Below the pieces are notes generated by a model that searched no databases, was not told the DNA's origin, and was given only the letters and a program-made list of their open reading frames with translations. The position numbers and the translations under genes are program-made. From assembly GCF_024746835.1 (NCBI RefSeq), contig NZ_CP080531.1:2480001-2544000 (forward strand): a stretch of DNA of 64,000 nt, read 5' to 3'. This DNA comes from Mesorhizobium sp. AR02 (GTDB taxonomy: Bacteria > Pseudomonadota > Alphaproteobacteria > Rhizobiales > Rhizobiaceae). The first letter of the stretch is position 1. Each line of letters opens with the position of its first letter. Shown piece by piece: positions 25,526 to 36,005 of the stretch.

Positions 25526-25978
25526 ATGGAAACGACAATCTTGTTGCTACTGATCGGCTTTGGCGCCGGTTTCTATTTTCGGGGTTTGCGCGCGAGGACC
25601 GAAGCGGCGAATTCTAAACGCCGCGCCGATGCGCTCGATCAGCAGATCAGCATACTTCGGCGCGATATCGTCGCGATGTCGGCCTGGTGCCATTGCGCCA
25701 ATCAGTGGGAACCAAACCGCTCAGCGGCGGTTTTCCCCTTGAAGGGACGCAGACCTCAAAGGTGCGGAACAATGTACGACCATCTGGAACTGGACCTGGC
25801 GAGAGCCAGGCAGCGCGTCAAGCGTGCGGAACTCTTTCTCACGCGAGCGAATGAAATGCTGGACGAGGAGGGTGGCGTCGGCATCAGCCTCGCCTTGTGC
25901 TGCCGGATCAGATCCGAGCAAAAACGTGTGGCTGAAGCGCGCTCTCGCCTCCGCCACATCGATCCCACCACACACTGA
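25526..25978 (+). CDS. Hypothetical membrane-anchored protein
   Basis: A 150-residue frame starting 17 nt after the PIN toxin. It has one N-terminal hydrophobic segment (TILLLLIGFGAGFYFRG), then a charged helical region with heptad character (residues about 24-50) and a C-terminal arginine-rich part rich in Glu/Arg/Ala helices. No family was recognised. An internal ATG at 25772 could start a shorter product. Its spacing suggests co-transcription with the toxin-antitoxin pair. Confidence 0.5.
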   Translation: METTILLLLIGFGAGFYFRGLRARTEAANSKRRADALDQQISILRRDIVAMSAWCHCANQWEPNRSAAVFPLKGRRPQRCGTMYDHLELDLARARQRVKRAELFLTRANEMLDEEGGVGISLALCCRIRSEQKRVAEARSRLRHIDPTTH

Positions 25979-25985
25979 TCGTCCC

Positions 25986-26168
25986 ATGGCTATGATGCCC
26001 TTCGAATCTCCCGAAAAGAGTGCGGTATATCGCGCCGCCAAGCTCGCCGTGCTGCGAAAGCTGATGGTGAAGCATATCGAGCGCACCGATGCTCAGGCGC
26101 AGAATGTCGAACAGGCGCTGGCGGTGTTGGCTGAGGCAACGGCTCGGACCCGTGGCGCGCATCAGTAG
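25986..26168 (+). CDS. Small hypothetical protein
   Basis: A possible 60-residue helical, soluble protein (MAMMPFESPEKSAVYRAAK..) starting 8 nt after the previous frame and ending before the convergent gntR gene. The composition is plausible, but neither a strong ribosome-binding site nor a family was seen. Confidence 0.4.
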   Translation: MAMMPFESPEKSAVYRAAKLAVLRKLMVKHIERTDAQAQNVEQALAVLAEATARTRGAHQ

Positions 26169-26182
26169 CGTCCAGGTCGTCC

Positions 26183-26911
26183 TCAGGACGCCTTGGCGAG
26201 AAAGCTCTGGTAATCCGACTTCGCCTGCAGCAGGCGCAGCACGTTTTCGCGTGATCCCCGCACATGGGCGCGGGCCAGGGCGCCGGCCCGGGCAGCGTCG
26301 CCGGCGCAGATCGCCTCGACGATCTCGGCATGCTCGTCGCGGGCGATCTTCCATTCGTCGAGCCACAACAATTCGGTCCAGACATAGTGCTGGCATTTGT
26401 CGAGGATGCCGCACAGCATGTCGTGCAGCATCACATTGCCGCTGATTTGCGCGATGACGCGGTGCAGGTCGATGCCGACCTCGAGCTCCTGGAATTTTTC
26501 CTTTGTGGTGCGGTCCGGAATGCCGGCCAGCCGCTCGCATTCGGCCAGCATGGCGCGTAGCCGCGCTTTGTCCTTGTCGGTCGCGGCGGCCGCGGCCAGT
26601 TCGGTCGCATGGCCGTCGAGCAGTTCGCGGATGTCGAAGGCCTCGCGGAACATGTTGATGTCGAACTCGGTGACGACATAGCCCTGGCGCGGCCGGCCGG
26701 TGACCAGGCCGTCGCGCTCGAGGCGATTGAAGGCCTCGCGCACCGGCGTGCGGCTGACATTGAGTTTTGCGGCTATGTCGTTCTCGGTGACGCGCGAGCC
26801 CGGCGGAATCTGGCCGGTCACTATCATCGCCTTGAGCGAAGTGTAGACCGAGTCGCGCAGCGTGTTTTTGGTTTGCTTGCTCAAAGATCCGTTCCCACCG
26901 GCAATCGACAT
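26183..26911 (-). CDS. GntR family transcriptional regulator (FCD/FadR subfamily)
   Basis: A 242-residue regulator. The winged helix is seen in MIVTGQIPPGSRVTENDIAAKLNVSRTPVREAFNRLERDGLV (helix-turn-helix ending NVSRTPVREAF). The all-helical FCD ligand domain follows, with metal-binding-type acidic/histidine positions (DLHRVIAQISGN, DEHAEIVEAI). ATG at 26911 is chosen by family length; the frame extends to 27454 without similarity. It is divergent from the ABC transporter operon, and the intergenic palindrome TTGTATACAA is a typical site for this subfamily, so it probably controls that operon in response to the transported compound. Confidence 0.9.
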   Translation of the reverse strand: MSIAGGNGSLSKQTKNTLRDSVYTSLKAMIVTGQIPPGSRVTENDIAAKLNVSRTPVREAFNRLERDGLVTGRPRQGYVVTEFDINMFREAFDIRELLDGHATELAAAAATDKDKARLRAMLAECERLAGIPDRTTKEKFQELEVGIDLHRVIAQISGNVMLHDMLCGILDKCQHYVWTELLWLDEWKIARDEHAEIVEAICAGDAARAGALARAHVRGSRENVLRLLQAKSDYQSFLAKAS

Positions 26912-27008
26912 TTGCCTATCTCTATTCGTAGTCGGCGCAATTTGCCACGCCCTGGCGGCGCTGCTCACACCGGCCTGCATCGTGCTTCTCAGCCAGCATC
27001 GGACGGTG

Positions 27009-27051
27009 TTGACATCGCCGATCCCTAAGCTACACTCAAAATTGTATACAA
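27009..27051 (+). promoter_or_regulatory. Promoter and GntR operator of the polyamine-type ABC operon
   Basis: -35 TTGACA (27009-27014), 16-nt spacer, -10 TACACT (27031-27036), then the perfect palindrome TTGTATACAA (27042-27051) over the expected transcript start. Binding of the divergent GntR protein there would block transcription of the operon from 27101. Confidence 0.7.
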
Positions 27052-27100
27052 AATCGCATGCCAAATCAAAACAAATGGGAACACCGGCTGGAGAACCGAT

Positions 27101-28141
27101 ATGAAAACCATCAATAGCCTTGGGATTGCCGCGGTCGCGGGCCTCATGGCATCGGCAGCGGCGCCCGCCTTTGCCGCCGATACGATCACCGTCGCCTCGT
27201 GGGGCGGCACCTATCAGGAGGCGCAGACCAAGGCGTTCTTCGATCCGACCGCCAAAGCGCTCGGCATCACCATCAAGCAGGACACCACCAACGGCCTCGA
27301 CGATGTGCGCCTGCAGGTGACCGGCAATGCGGTGAAGTGGGACATTACCGAGCTCGGCGCCGACGAATGCGCGCGCGGCTCGAAGGAAGGGCTGTTCGAG
27401 AAGCTGGATTACGGCATCATCGACAAGAGCGGCATCAACCCGAAGCTGGTCCATGACGACTGGGTCGGCATTTCCTACACTTCGGTCGTGTTGATCTACC
27501 GGACCGATGTGTTCGGCGACAAAGGCCCGAAGACCTGGGCCGATTTCTGGAACGTGGAAAAATTCCCGGGGCGGCGCGCGCTCTCCAGCAGCCAGGCGAC
27601 CGAGACGCTGAGCGTCGCCGCACTCGCCTCGGGCCTACCGATCGACAAGGTCTATCCGGTCGATATCGACGGCGCGCTGAAATCCGTCGACAAGATCCGT
27701 GGCCATGTCGATGCCTGGTGGACCTCCGGCGCGCAGGCCATGCAGCTGGTCAAGGATGGCGAAGTCGACATGGCGAGCATCTGGAACGGGCGCGCCGGCA
27801 CCTTGAAGAAGGGAGGCGCGCCGGTCAGCTTCTCCTTCGACCAGGGTGTGCTGACCGCTGATTGCATGGTCATCCCGAAGGGCGCCAAGAACAAGGCAGC
27901 GGCGATGAAGGCGCTGGCGATGTTCGTCAGCCCGCAACTGCAGGCCAATTTGCCGCTCTATGTCGACAATGGGCCGGTGAATGAGAAAGCCTTCGAGACC
28001 GGCAAGATCCCGCCGGAACGGATCAAGGACATCAACTCGGCGCCCGAAAACGTCAAGAAGCAGGTGTTGCAGGATGCCGAGTTCTGGCGCGACAATCTGG
28101 TCGAGGCGACGGAGAAGTTCAACAATCTGATCCAGCAATAG
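27101..28141 (+). CDS. ABC transporter periplasmic binding protein, spermidine/putrescine type
   Basis: A 346-residue solute-binding protein with a signal peptide (MKTINSLGIAAVAGLMASA.., cleavage after AFA, about residue 25). The mature part begins ADTITVASWGGTYQEAQTKAF, typical of the PotD/PotF group, with the ITELGADECARG and KTWADFWNVEKFPGRRAL segments. It delivers the solute to the permeases encoded downstream. The exact ligand (polyamine, opine or amino acid derivative) cannot be read from the sequence. Confidence 0.9.
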   Translation: MKTINSLGIAAVAGLMASAAAPAFAADTITVASWGGTYQEAQTKAFFDPTAKALGITIKQDTTNGLDDVRLQVTGNAVKWDITELGADECARGSKEGLFEKLDYGIIDKSGINPKLVHDDWVGISYTSVVLIYRTDVFGDKGPKTWADFWNVEKFPGRRALSSSQATETLSVAALASGLPIDKVYPVDIDGALKSVDKIRGHVDAWWTSGAQAMQLVKDGEVDMASIWNGRAGTLKKGGAPVSFSFDQGVLTADCMVIPKGAKNKAAAMKALAMFVSPQLQANLPLYVDNGPVNEKAFETGKIPPERIKDINSAPENVKKQVLQDAEFWRDNLVEATEKFNNLIQQ

Positions 28142-28221
28142 CTGCCTGGCAGACACTTCACGGCGGGGCTGCGTAAGCCGTTCGCCCCGCCTCCTCTTCG
28201 CCGGCTAAGGAGAAAAGAATC

Positions 28222-29303
<1,082 letters not shown>

Positions 29304-29307
<4 letters not shown>

Positions 29308-30230
29308 GCGCGCCATCCGCCCTGCTGAACGAAACGGCCGGCGGCGCGGGCCGGGATCTCAACGCGCAGGCGCTGCACGCCGACGCGCGGCGCGAGTCGC
29401 TGCGGCTGCTGGCGCTGCTGGCGCCAAGCCTGTTCCTCGTCTTCGCCATCATCATCGTGCCGATCGGCTGGCTGTTCTGGTTGTCGCTGTACGACGAGAA
29501 CGGCGCCTTCAGCGCCTCCAACTACGCGCGCTTCTTCGAACAGGCCTCCTACATCAAGACCTTCGTCACCACCTTCAAGGTGGCCTTCATCGTCACCGGC
29601 GCCTGTGTGCTGCTGGGTTATCCCTTGGCCTATATGCTGTCGCAGCTGCCGCGCCGGGTGGCATCGATCTGCCTGATCTTCGTCATCCTGCCGTTCTGGA
29701 CATCGGTGCTGGTGCGCACCTATGCCTGGCTGGTGATCCTGCAGCGCAAGGGCCTGATCAACAGCTGGCTGATCGACCTCGGCGTGATCAGCCAGCCGCT
29801 GGCGCTCGCCAACAATCTGTCCGGCGTCGTCATCGGCATGACCCACATATTGCTGCCGTTCCTGGTGCTGCCGCTCTATGCCTCGATGAAGACCATCGAC
29901 ACCGACTGCCTGCGCGCCGGCATGAACCTCGGCGCCGGTCCGGTCGCCACCTTCCGGCAGATCTTCTTTCCGCTGTCGCTGCCCGGCCTCGCCTCGGGCG
30001 TGGTCATCGTCTTCGTGCTTTGCCTCGGCTTCTTCGTCACGCCGGCACTGATGGGCGGCGGCAAGGTGATCATGTGGGCGATGCGCATGGAACAGACCAC
30101 CAGCCTCTATTCGAACTGGGGCGCGGGTGCGGCCCTTGGCGTCGTGCTGCTGGTGGTCACGCTGGCGCTTCTCGGCCTGTTCCAGTGGCTGCTTGGCGCG
30201 CGCACCACCGGCGTGTGGAGTTCGCGATGA
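29304..30230 (+). CDS. ABC transporter permease (PotB type)
   Basis: A 308-residue inner-membrane permease with six predicted helices and the cytoplasmic EAA-type loop (DTDCLRAGMNLGAGPVATFRQIFFPLSLPG, the coupling helix to the ATPase). It overlaps the ATPase gene by 4 nt and the next permease by 4 nt. Confidence 0.9.
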
Positions 30231-31027
30231 GCGGGGATGTCGGCCTGCCGATCTCGCACCGGCAACGCCTGTGGCTTTACGCCCTTGGCGGCCTGGTGCT
30301 GTTGTTCCTGATCGCGCCGTCGATCATCATCGTCATCATGTCGTTTTCGGATTCGACGCTGCTGCAGTTCCCGCCACAGCAGTGGTCGCTGCGCTGGTAC
30401 CAGAGCTACTTCCAATCGCTGGAATGGCGCGACGCGACCATCGTCTCGGTCAAGGTGGCTGTCATGACCGTGCTGGTGGCGACGCCGCTCGGTACCGCCG
30501 CCGCCTATTCGATCAACAGGGGCACGCTGCGCTTCAACGGCACCATCAATGCGCTGCTGACCGCATCACTGATCATCCCGGTGATCCTGATCGGCATCGG
30601 CACCTTCTTCCTCTATGCCCGCATCGGCCTCAACAACACGCTGACCGGCCTGGTCATCGCGCATACGGTGCAGGCGCTGCCGCTGGTGGTGCTGACCGTG
30701 CTGTCGGGCTTGCGCTCCTACGACATGAACCAGGAGCGCGTGGCGCGCAGCCTCGGCGCCGGGCGCATAGCTGCCTTCTGGCAGGTGACCATGCCGCAGA
30801 TCCGCTTCTCGATCGTTTCGGGCGCGCTGTTCGCCTTCATCACCTCCTTCGACGAGGTGGTGGTTTCGCTCTTCATATCGGGCGGCGAGACCACGACGCT
30901 GACGCGCCGCATGTTCAACGCGCTGCGCGACCAGATCGACCCGACCATCGCCGCCATCTCGACCTGCCTGATCGTGCTGTCGGTCCTGCTCCTATCGGTT
31001 GCGCAGATCTTCGGCCGCCGGCATTGA
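30227..31027 (+). CDS. ABC transporter permease (PotC type)
   Basis: A 266-residue permease with six helices and the coupling motif NQERVARSLGAGRIAAFWQVTMPQI. It forms the second half of the membrane channel with the PotB-type protein. The ATG at 30227 overlaps the preceding stop. Confidence 0.9.
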   Translation: MSGDVGLPISHRQRLWLYALGGLVLLFLIAPSIIIVIMSFSDSTLLQFPPQQWSLRWYQSYFQSLEWRDATIVSVKVAVMTVLVATPLGTAAAYSINRGTLRFNGTINALLTASLIIPVILIGIGTFFLYARIGLNNTLTGLVIAHTVQALPLVVLTVLSGLRSYDMNQERVARSLGAGRIAAFWQVTMPQIRFSIVSGALFAFITSFDEVVVSLFISGGETTTLTRRMFNALRDQIDPTIAAISTCLIVLSVLLLSVAQIFGRRH

Positions 31028-31075
31028 TTTCACCAGACCAATTCGCAGACGTGACCAAGGGATATCCAGACGACA

Positions 31076-32662
31076 ATGCGTGATTTCCAGTTTCCCGGCC
31101 GCTCGCCGGTTCGTGCCACGCAAGCGATTGCCGCGACCTCGCATCCGCTTGCGACCCTTGCCGCGATCGACATGCTGCGCGCCGGCGGCAATGCCATGGA
31201 CGCCGCCATCTGCGCCGCCGCCGTGCAAGGCGTGGTCGAGCCGCAATCGACCGGCATTGGCGGCGATTGCTTTGTCCTCTACTGCCCAAAGGGGCAAGGC
31301 GAGGTGCTGGCCTTCAACGGTTCGGGCCGAGCGCCCGCGGGCGCCACCGTCGACTGGTATCTGGACAAGGGTTTTAGCGAGCTTCCGAAACAGGGGCCGC
31401 ATGCGGTGACCGTGCCGGGCGCCGTCGACGCCTGGAGCCGCCTGTTGGAAGACCATGGCCGCAAGAGCCTTGCCGAGGTGCTGGCGCCTGCCATCCACTA
31501 TGCCGAGACCGGCTATGTCGTGCATGACCGCGTCGCCTTCGACTGGGCCGAACCGGAAACCGACCTGTCGGCCGACGAACATGCCGCGCGCATCTTCCTG
31601 CCGGGCGGCAAGGCGCCGAAGGCAGGCGATGTCCATCGCCAGCCGGAACTCGCCGCCACTCTGCGGGTGATCGCCAAGCAGGGCCGCGCCGGATTCTATG
31701 AAGGCGCGGTCGCCGACGATATGGTGCGCCGGCTCAGAGAATTGGGCGGGCTGCATTCGCACGAGGATTTCGCCGCGACCAGAGGCGACTATGTGGCGCC
31801 GGTCAGCACCGACTATGGCGGCTACGACATCCACCAGATGCCGCCGAACAATCAGGGGCTGACGGCGCTTTTGATGCTGAACGTGCTGTCCGGCTTCAAG
31901 CTTGGCGGGCTCGACCCCAATGGCGCCGAGCGCCTGCATCTGGAGATCGAGGCCGGACGCCTCGCCTACCAGGACCGCGACCGCTTCCTCGGCGACCCGG
32001 ACCAGGTCCCAGTGCCGGTAAAACAGCTTCTGTCCGGCGCCTATGCCGACCGGCTGCGCGCCGAGATCGACCGCGACCGCGCCATGACGCATCTGGCGCG
32101 CCTGGAGCTGCCGGGCAGCGACACGGTCTACATCTCGATCGTCGACCGCGACCGCAACGCGGTGTCTTTCATCAACTCGACCTATTATTCCTTCGGCAGC
32201 GGTGTCGTCGGCCCGAAGACCGGCGTGGTGCTGCAGAACCGTGGCTCGAGCTTCCGCCTCGACCCGGCGCATCCAAATGCGATCGCGCCCGGCAAACGGC
32301 CGATGCACACGATCATGCCCGGCATGGCGACGAAAAACGGACGCGTGGTGATGCCATTCGGCGTCATGGGCGGCGGCTACCAGCCTTTCGGCCATGTCCA
32401 TCTTTTGACCAACATGATCGATTTCGGCATGGACCCGCAGCAAGCGCTGGATGCGCCGCGTGTGTTCTACAATGACGATACGGTGGAGGCCGAGCGCAAC
32501 GTTCCCGCCGAGGCGATCGAAGGCTTGCGCAAGCGCGGCCATCGCATCGCGGAGCCGCAGCATCCGCTTGGCGGCGGGCAGGCGGTGCTGATCGACTGGG
32601 AGAAGGGGACGCTGACCGGCGCCTCCGATCCGCGCAAGGATGGGATGGCGCTGGGGTACTGA
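31076..32662 (+). CDS. Gamma-glutamyltransferase family protein
   Basis: A 528-residue Ntn hydrolase of the gamma-glutamyltranspeptidase family. Self-cleavage would occur before Thr350 in LPGSDTVYISIVD, giving large and small subunits; the small-subunit GGGYQPFGH loop and the large-subunit GIGGDCFVLY segment are present. No clear signal peptide is visible, so the enzyme may be cytoplasmic, like several rhizobial homologues. It is the last gene of the ABC operon (48 nt after the permease), which suggests that the imported compound is gamma-glutamylated or that its gamma-glutamyl bond is cleaved. Confidence 0.88.
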   Translation: MRDFQFPGRSPVRATQAIAATSHPLATLAAIDMLRAGGNAMDAAICAAAVQGVVEPQSTGIGGDCFVLYCPKGQGEVLAFNGSGRAPAGATVDWYLDKGFSELPKQGPHAVTVPGAVDAWSRLLEDHGRKSLAEVLAPAIHYAETGYVVHDRVAFDWAEPETDLSADEHAARIFLPGGKAPKAGDVHRQPELAATLRVIAKQGRAGFYEGAVADDMVRRLRELGGLHSHEDFAATRGDYVAPVSTDYGGYDIHQMPPNNQGLTALLMLNVLSGFKLGGLDPNGAERLHLEIEAGRLAYQDRDRFLGDPDQVPVPVKQLLSGAYADRLRAEIDRDRAMTHLARLELPGSDTVYISIVDRDRNAVSFINSTYYSFGSGVVGPKTGVVLQNRGSSFRLDPAHPNAIAPGKRPMHTIMPGMATKNGRVVMPFGVMGGGYQPFGHVHLLTNMIDFGMDPQQALDAPRVFYNDDTVEAERNVPAEAIEGLRKRGHRIAEPQHPLGGGQAVLIDWEKGTLTGASDPRKDGMALGY

Positions 32663-32854
32663 GGTGGTCGGGGGAACCGGTTGCGGATCACCCCTTAACC
32701 TCCCACAAACAAGCAGGCCAATCGCATATGGCTGCGCCGGCCCCCTCTCCGTCCGCTTCGCGGCCACCTCTCCCCCATTTCATGGGGGCGAGGAAACGCT
32801 AACCGCCGAGGTCGTGGCCTTGAAAAGCTTGGGTTCCTCGCCCCCACAATGTGG

Positions 32855-34224
32855 CTACGGAATGCACACATCTCTGAGTTCCCAGCCTTTTGCGATGGCA
32901 CGGAAGTATTCGAGGCCGTGTCGGAAGGTGATGGGACCAGGTGGTTTGGAGGAGGGATAGCCATTCCAGCCGCCAAGGCGGGCAATGATCCAGGCGGCCC
33001 ATGCGAGACTGTGCCTTGGGTGCGGGTTGTTTTGCAAGGCAGTGCGACCTTGATAGCTGGCATCGAGGCTGTCGAGCACGGCGATGTCGGAAGTGCTGAA
33101 GGCATTGGCGGCGTGTTCGCCACCAATGCCTTCGCGGGCCTGGACGAGTTGCAGGATAACCGCCGCAGCCTTGGTGGCGATGGCGGCGAGCTTGACCAAC
33201 ACCTCGGCGCTGGCGAGTTGGCTGTCCTCGAGGCGCAGGCCATGCGTCTTCATCAGACGGAACAACTGCTCGATGGTCCAGCGCCGCCTGTACCAGTCGA
33301 CGATCTGCCGGGCGGCGGCGACGTCGCTGATCTCATGGGTGGTGAGCAGACGCCAGTGCACTGGCTCGGCCGCGGCTGGAGGACCAAGTTCGACGACTTC
33401 GACAAGGTTCAGCGTCACGGTCTTCGGCAAATCCCTGGCGCCGGGATTGTCGGGACGGCACACCTCGACCTTGCTGAAGCGCAGGCTCACCTGGGTGCTG
33501 CGTGCCGCCCGCTTGTGCGTGGCCAACAACTCAAGCCTGCGCGCGGCCACGAACGGCAGCGCTGCCGTCACGCTCGACAAAGTACCGCCGCCCGCTACGG
33601 CACGATCGTGCATCACACGCGTCAAAAGGTGGACATTGCCGCCGGGCAGTGTCGCCCATTCGGCATAGATGTCGCTCTCGCGGTCGGCCACGATCGTAAC
33701 AGTGGCGGCTTTGGCCAGCACGCTTCTGGCCTGAAGGGCCGTGTCGATCCAGCGGCGCGATTCCTTGTCCTTGAGCGAGCGCTTGGCGTGCGGTGTCTCG
33801 ACCCGGCCCTTGCGCGTGTAGACGCTGCCGGCCACCAGCCCCAGACAACCGCCGCTCACCGCATCGATGGCCACCATCGCATGCACCAGCACGCCGCGCC
33901 CACCACCTTTGCCGATCTCACCCAGGCCGCGTCGCCGCTCGGGCGTGGTGGCAAAGGTGATCTCGCTGGTGTCCTGGATCGCCAACACATGCCGCTCGGC
34001 GGCCGCAGACACCGTCTGTTCGCTCCAGCCTTGGATCAACCGCTCGATCGTCACCTTGTCATTGGCCAGCAGGCGATGGAACCCGACCTCCTGCGCCCGC
34101 CGGCCCTCGCCAAGCCGGCGCAGGCAGATATCTTGGCGCGCAACCATGCGGTCGAGCAGCATCGCCCCCTTTTGTCGAGGCGCAAATCCCCGAAACGGCC
34201 CAGCGACGGTTGCTCAACAAGCAT
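32855..34224 (-). CDS. IS4-family transposase, requires -1 frameshift
   Basis: The main frame runs from 34162 to 32855 (435 residues) with the Tn5-like order: N-terminal DNA-binding domain, VLAIQDTSEI (first Asp), IVADRESDIY (second Asp) and a YRRRWTIEQLFRLMKTHG segment (Y-(2)-R-(3)-E-(6)-K signature). The N-terminal domain, however, begins upstream in another frame at ATG 34224 (MLVEQPSLGRFGDLRLDKRG), which has a GAGG site. The two join at AAAAGGGGG (34165-34173 on the complement) by a -1 shift, reading DKRG-AMLLDRM. Either this is recoding or one G was lost. The stop TAG is the last 3 bp of the left inverted repeat. Confidence 0.85.
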
Positions 34225-34346
34225 GCGACACCTCGAATCAAGCAAAGTGCCTGATACAGAATCACGCCGAAAGCCGAGACCGCCAGCCCTCCTCAAGCCG
34301 AGAGTCAATCCGCCGCACCCCACTCCTAGATGTGTGCATTCCGTAG
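32855..34346 (-). mobile_element. IS4-family type insertion sequence, 1492 bp, with intact ends
   Basis: The ends are perfect 19-bp inverted repeats CTACGGAATGCACACATCT (32855-32873 and, inverted, 34328-34346). Both are flanked by the 10-bp direct repeat CACAATGTGG (32845-32854 and 34347-34356), the target-site duplication. A 10-bp duplication and a DDE transposase with the Tn5-like N-terminal domain fit the IS4 group. The fresh target duplication suggests a recent insertion. Confidence 0.92.
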
Positions 34347-34476
34347 CACAATGTGGGGGGAGAGGTGGCTCGGCGAAGCCGAGACGGAGAGGGGGCGGCG
34401 CCAGCGTCGACAATTGTCCGGGGCCGGATCGTCCGCTGGACTTCTGAAAGCAGTCGTTTGAACATAGCCGGTGACC

Positions 34477-36003
34477 ATGACCCAAGCTGAAACGCACCCC
34501 GACCTCTCCCGCCGTCTCGCCGCCGGCCTCGATGACGCTCCGGCCATCCTGGCGCCCGACAGGGCGACGCTGACCCATGGCGGGCTTCGCCGTCTGATCG
34601 CGGCCACGGCCGAACGGCTGCATCCGCTCGGCATCGGCCGGGGCGACCGGGTGGCGATAGTGCTGCCGAACGGGCCGGAGATGGCCACCGCCTTCGTCGC
34701 TGTGGCCGCCGCCGCCTCGACGGCGCCGCTCAATCCGGCCTATCGGGCGGACGAACTCGATTTCTACCTCACTGACATCGGTGCCAAGGCGATCCTTGTC
34801 GCAGAGACCGAAGCCGGCCCGGCGGTGGCGGTGGCCGAGCGGCTCGGCATCGGCGTGCTGCGGCTTGTCGTTTTACCCGACACACCTGCCGGCAGCTTCA
34901 CCATCGAGGCCGCGGCGATCGGTCCACAGGCGGCGCCCGATATGGCGGGGGATGGCGACATCGCGCTTTTGCTGCACACATCGGGCACGACATCGCGGCC
35001 AAAACTGGTGCCGCTCAGCCATGCCAACATCGCGGCTTCGGCCACCCATATTGGCACAACTCTCGGCTTGACCGCCGACGACCGCTGCCTCAACATCATG
35101 CCGCTGTTCCACATCCATGGCCTGATCGCGGCGGTGCTGTCGTCGCTGGCAGCGGGCGGCAGCATCTACTGCACGCCGGGCTTCAACGCGCTGCGCTTCT
35201 TCCAGTGGCTGGGTGACGCGAAGCCGAGCTGGTACACGGCGGTGCCGACCATGCACCAGGCGATCCTGCCGCGCGCGGCGCGCAATGAAGAGGTGCTGGC
35301 GGCGGCGCGCCTGCGCTTCATCCGCTCGTCCTCGGCATCGCTGCCGGCGCAAGTGATGGGCGAGTTGGAGAAAATCTTCGGCTGCCCGGTGATCGAATCC
35401 TACGGCATGACCGAGGCCGCGCACCAGATGGCGTCCAACCGGCTGCCGCCGGGCCTGCGCAAGCCGGGCAGCGTCGGCGCTTCCGCCGGACCGGAAGTGG
35501 CTGTCATGGCGGCGGACGGGCGACTGCTGACAGCCGGCGAGACCGGCGAGATCGTCATCCGCGGACCCAATGTCACGGCGGGCTACGAGAAGAACCCGGA
35601 GGCCAATGCCACGGCCTTCGCGCATGGCTGGTTCCACACCGGCGATCAGGGCGTGCTGGATGAGGATGGCTATCTCCGGGTCACCGGGCGGCTCAAGGAG
35701 ATCATCAACCGTGGCGGCGAGAAGATCTCGCCGCTCGAGGTCGATGACGTGCTGATGGACCATCCGGCGGTGGCGCAAGTCGTCACCTTCGCCATGCCGC
35801 ATGACAAGCTCGGCGAGGAGGTGGCGGCGGCCGTGGTGCTGCGCGAAGGCATGAGCGCCAGCGAAAGCGACATCCGCGCTCACGCCGCGACCCGGCTCGC
35901 CGACTTCAAGGTGCCGCGCAAGGTGCTGATCCTGGACGAGATCCCCAAGGGCGCGACAGGCAAGCTGCAGCGCATCGGGCTTGCCGCCAAACTCGGGCTT
36001 TGA
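34477..36003 (+). CDS. Acyl-CoA synthetase (AMP-forming), oxalyl-CoA synthetase-like
   Basis: An adenylate-forming ligase of about 508 residues. The A3 motif LLLHTSGTTSRPKLVPLSH, the A5 motif ESYGMTEAAHQM, A7 HTGDQGVLDEDGYL, A8 GRLKEIINRGGEKISP and the A10 lysine in PKGATGKLQR are all present. The ESYGMTEA/LPPGLRKPGSVG pattern resembles oxalate-CoA ligases, but substrate is uncertain. ATG 34477 is used; GTG 34471 is in frame. It is 3 nt from the following reductase gene, so the two are co-transcribed. It begins about 80 nt after the IS-bearing palindrome. Confidence 0.88.
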   Translation: MTQAETHPDLSRRLAAGLDDAPAILAPDRATLTHGGLRRLIAATAERLHPLGIGRGDRVAIVLPNGPEMATAFVAVAAAASTAPLNPAYRADELDFYLTDIGAKAILVAETEAGPAVAVAERLGIGVLRLVVLPDTPAGSFTIEAAAIGPQAAPDMAGDGDIALLLHTSGTTSRPKLVPLSHANIAASATHIGTTLGLTADDRCLNIMPLFHIHGLIAAVLSSLAAGGSIYCTPGFNALRFFQWLGDAKPSWYTAVPTMHQAILPRAARNEEVLAAARLRFIRSSSASLPAQVMGELEKIFGCPVIESYGMTEAAHQMASNRLPPGLRKPGSVGASAGPEVAVMAADGRLLTAGETGEIVIRGPNVTAGYEKNPEANATAFAHGWFHTGDQGVLDEDGYLRVTGRLKEIINRGGEKISPLEVDDVLMDHPAVAQVVTFAMPHDKLGEEVAAAVVLREGMSASESDIRAHAATRLADFKVPRKVLILDEIPKGATGKLQRIGLAAKLGL

Positions 36004-36005
36004 CG

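Larger units (their letters stand above)
32739..34396. repeat. Palindromic intergenic repeat, split by the IS element
   Basis: The left arm 32739-32795 (GCCCCCTCTCCG .. GGGGGCGAGGAA) is the reverse complement, with small differences, of a right arm made of 32834-32854 plus 34357-34396. Each arm contains its own small hairpin (CCCCCA..TGGGGG). The IS at 32855-34346 is inserted in the loop of the right arm's small hairpin. Without the IS the element would be about 155 bp. Confidence 0.8.

Noticed and set aside
32849..34447. A plus-strand open frame spanning the IS element
   Set aside because: It is antisense to the transposase and crosses both inverted repeats and target duplications; there is no coding evidence.
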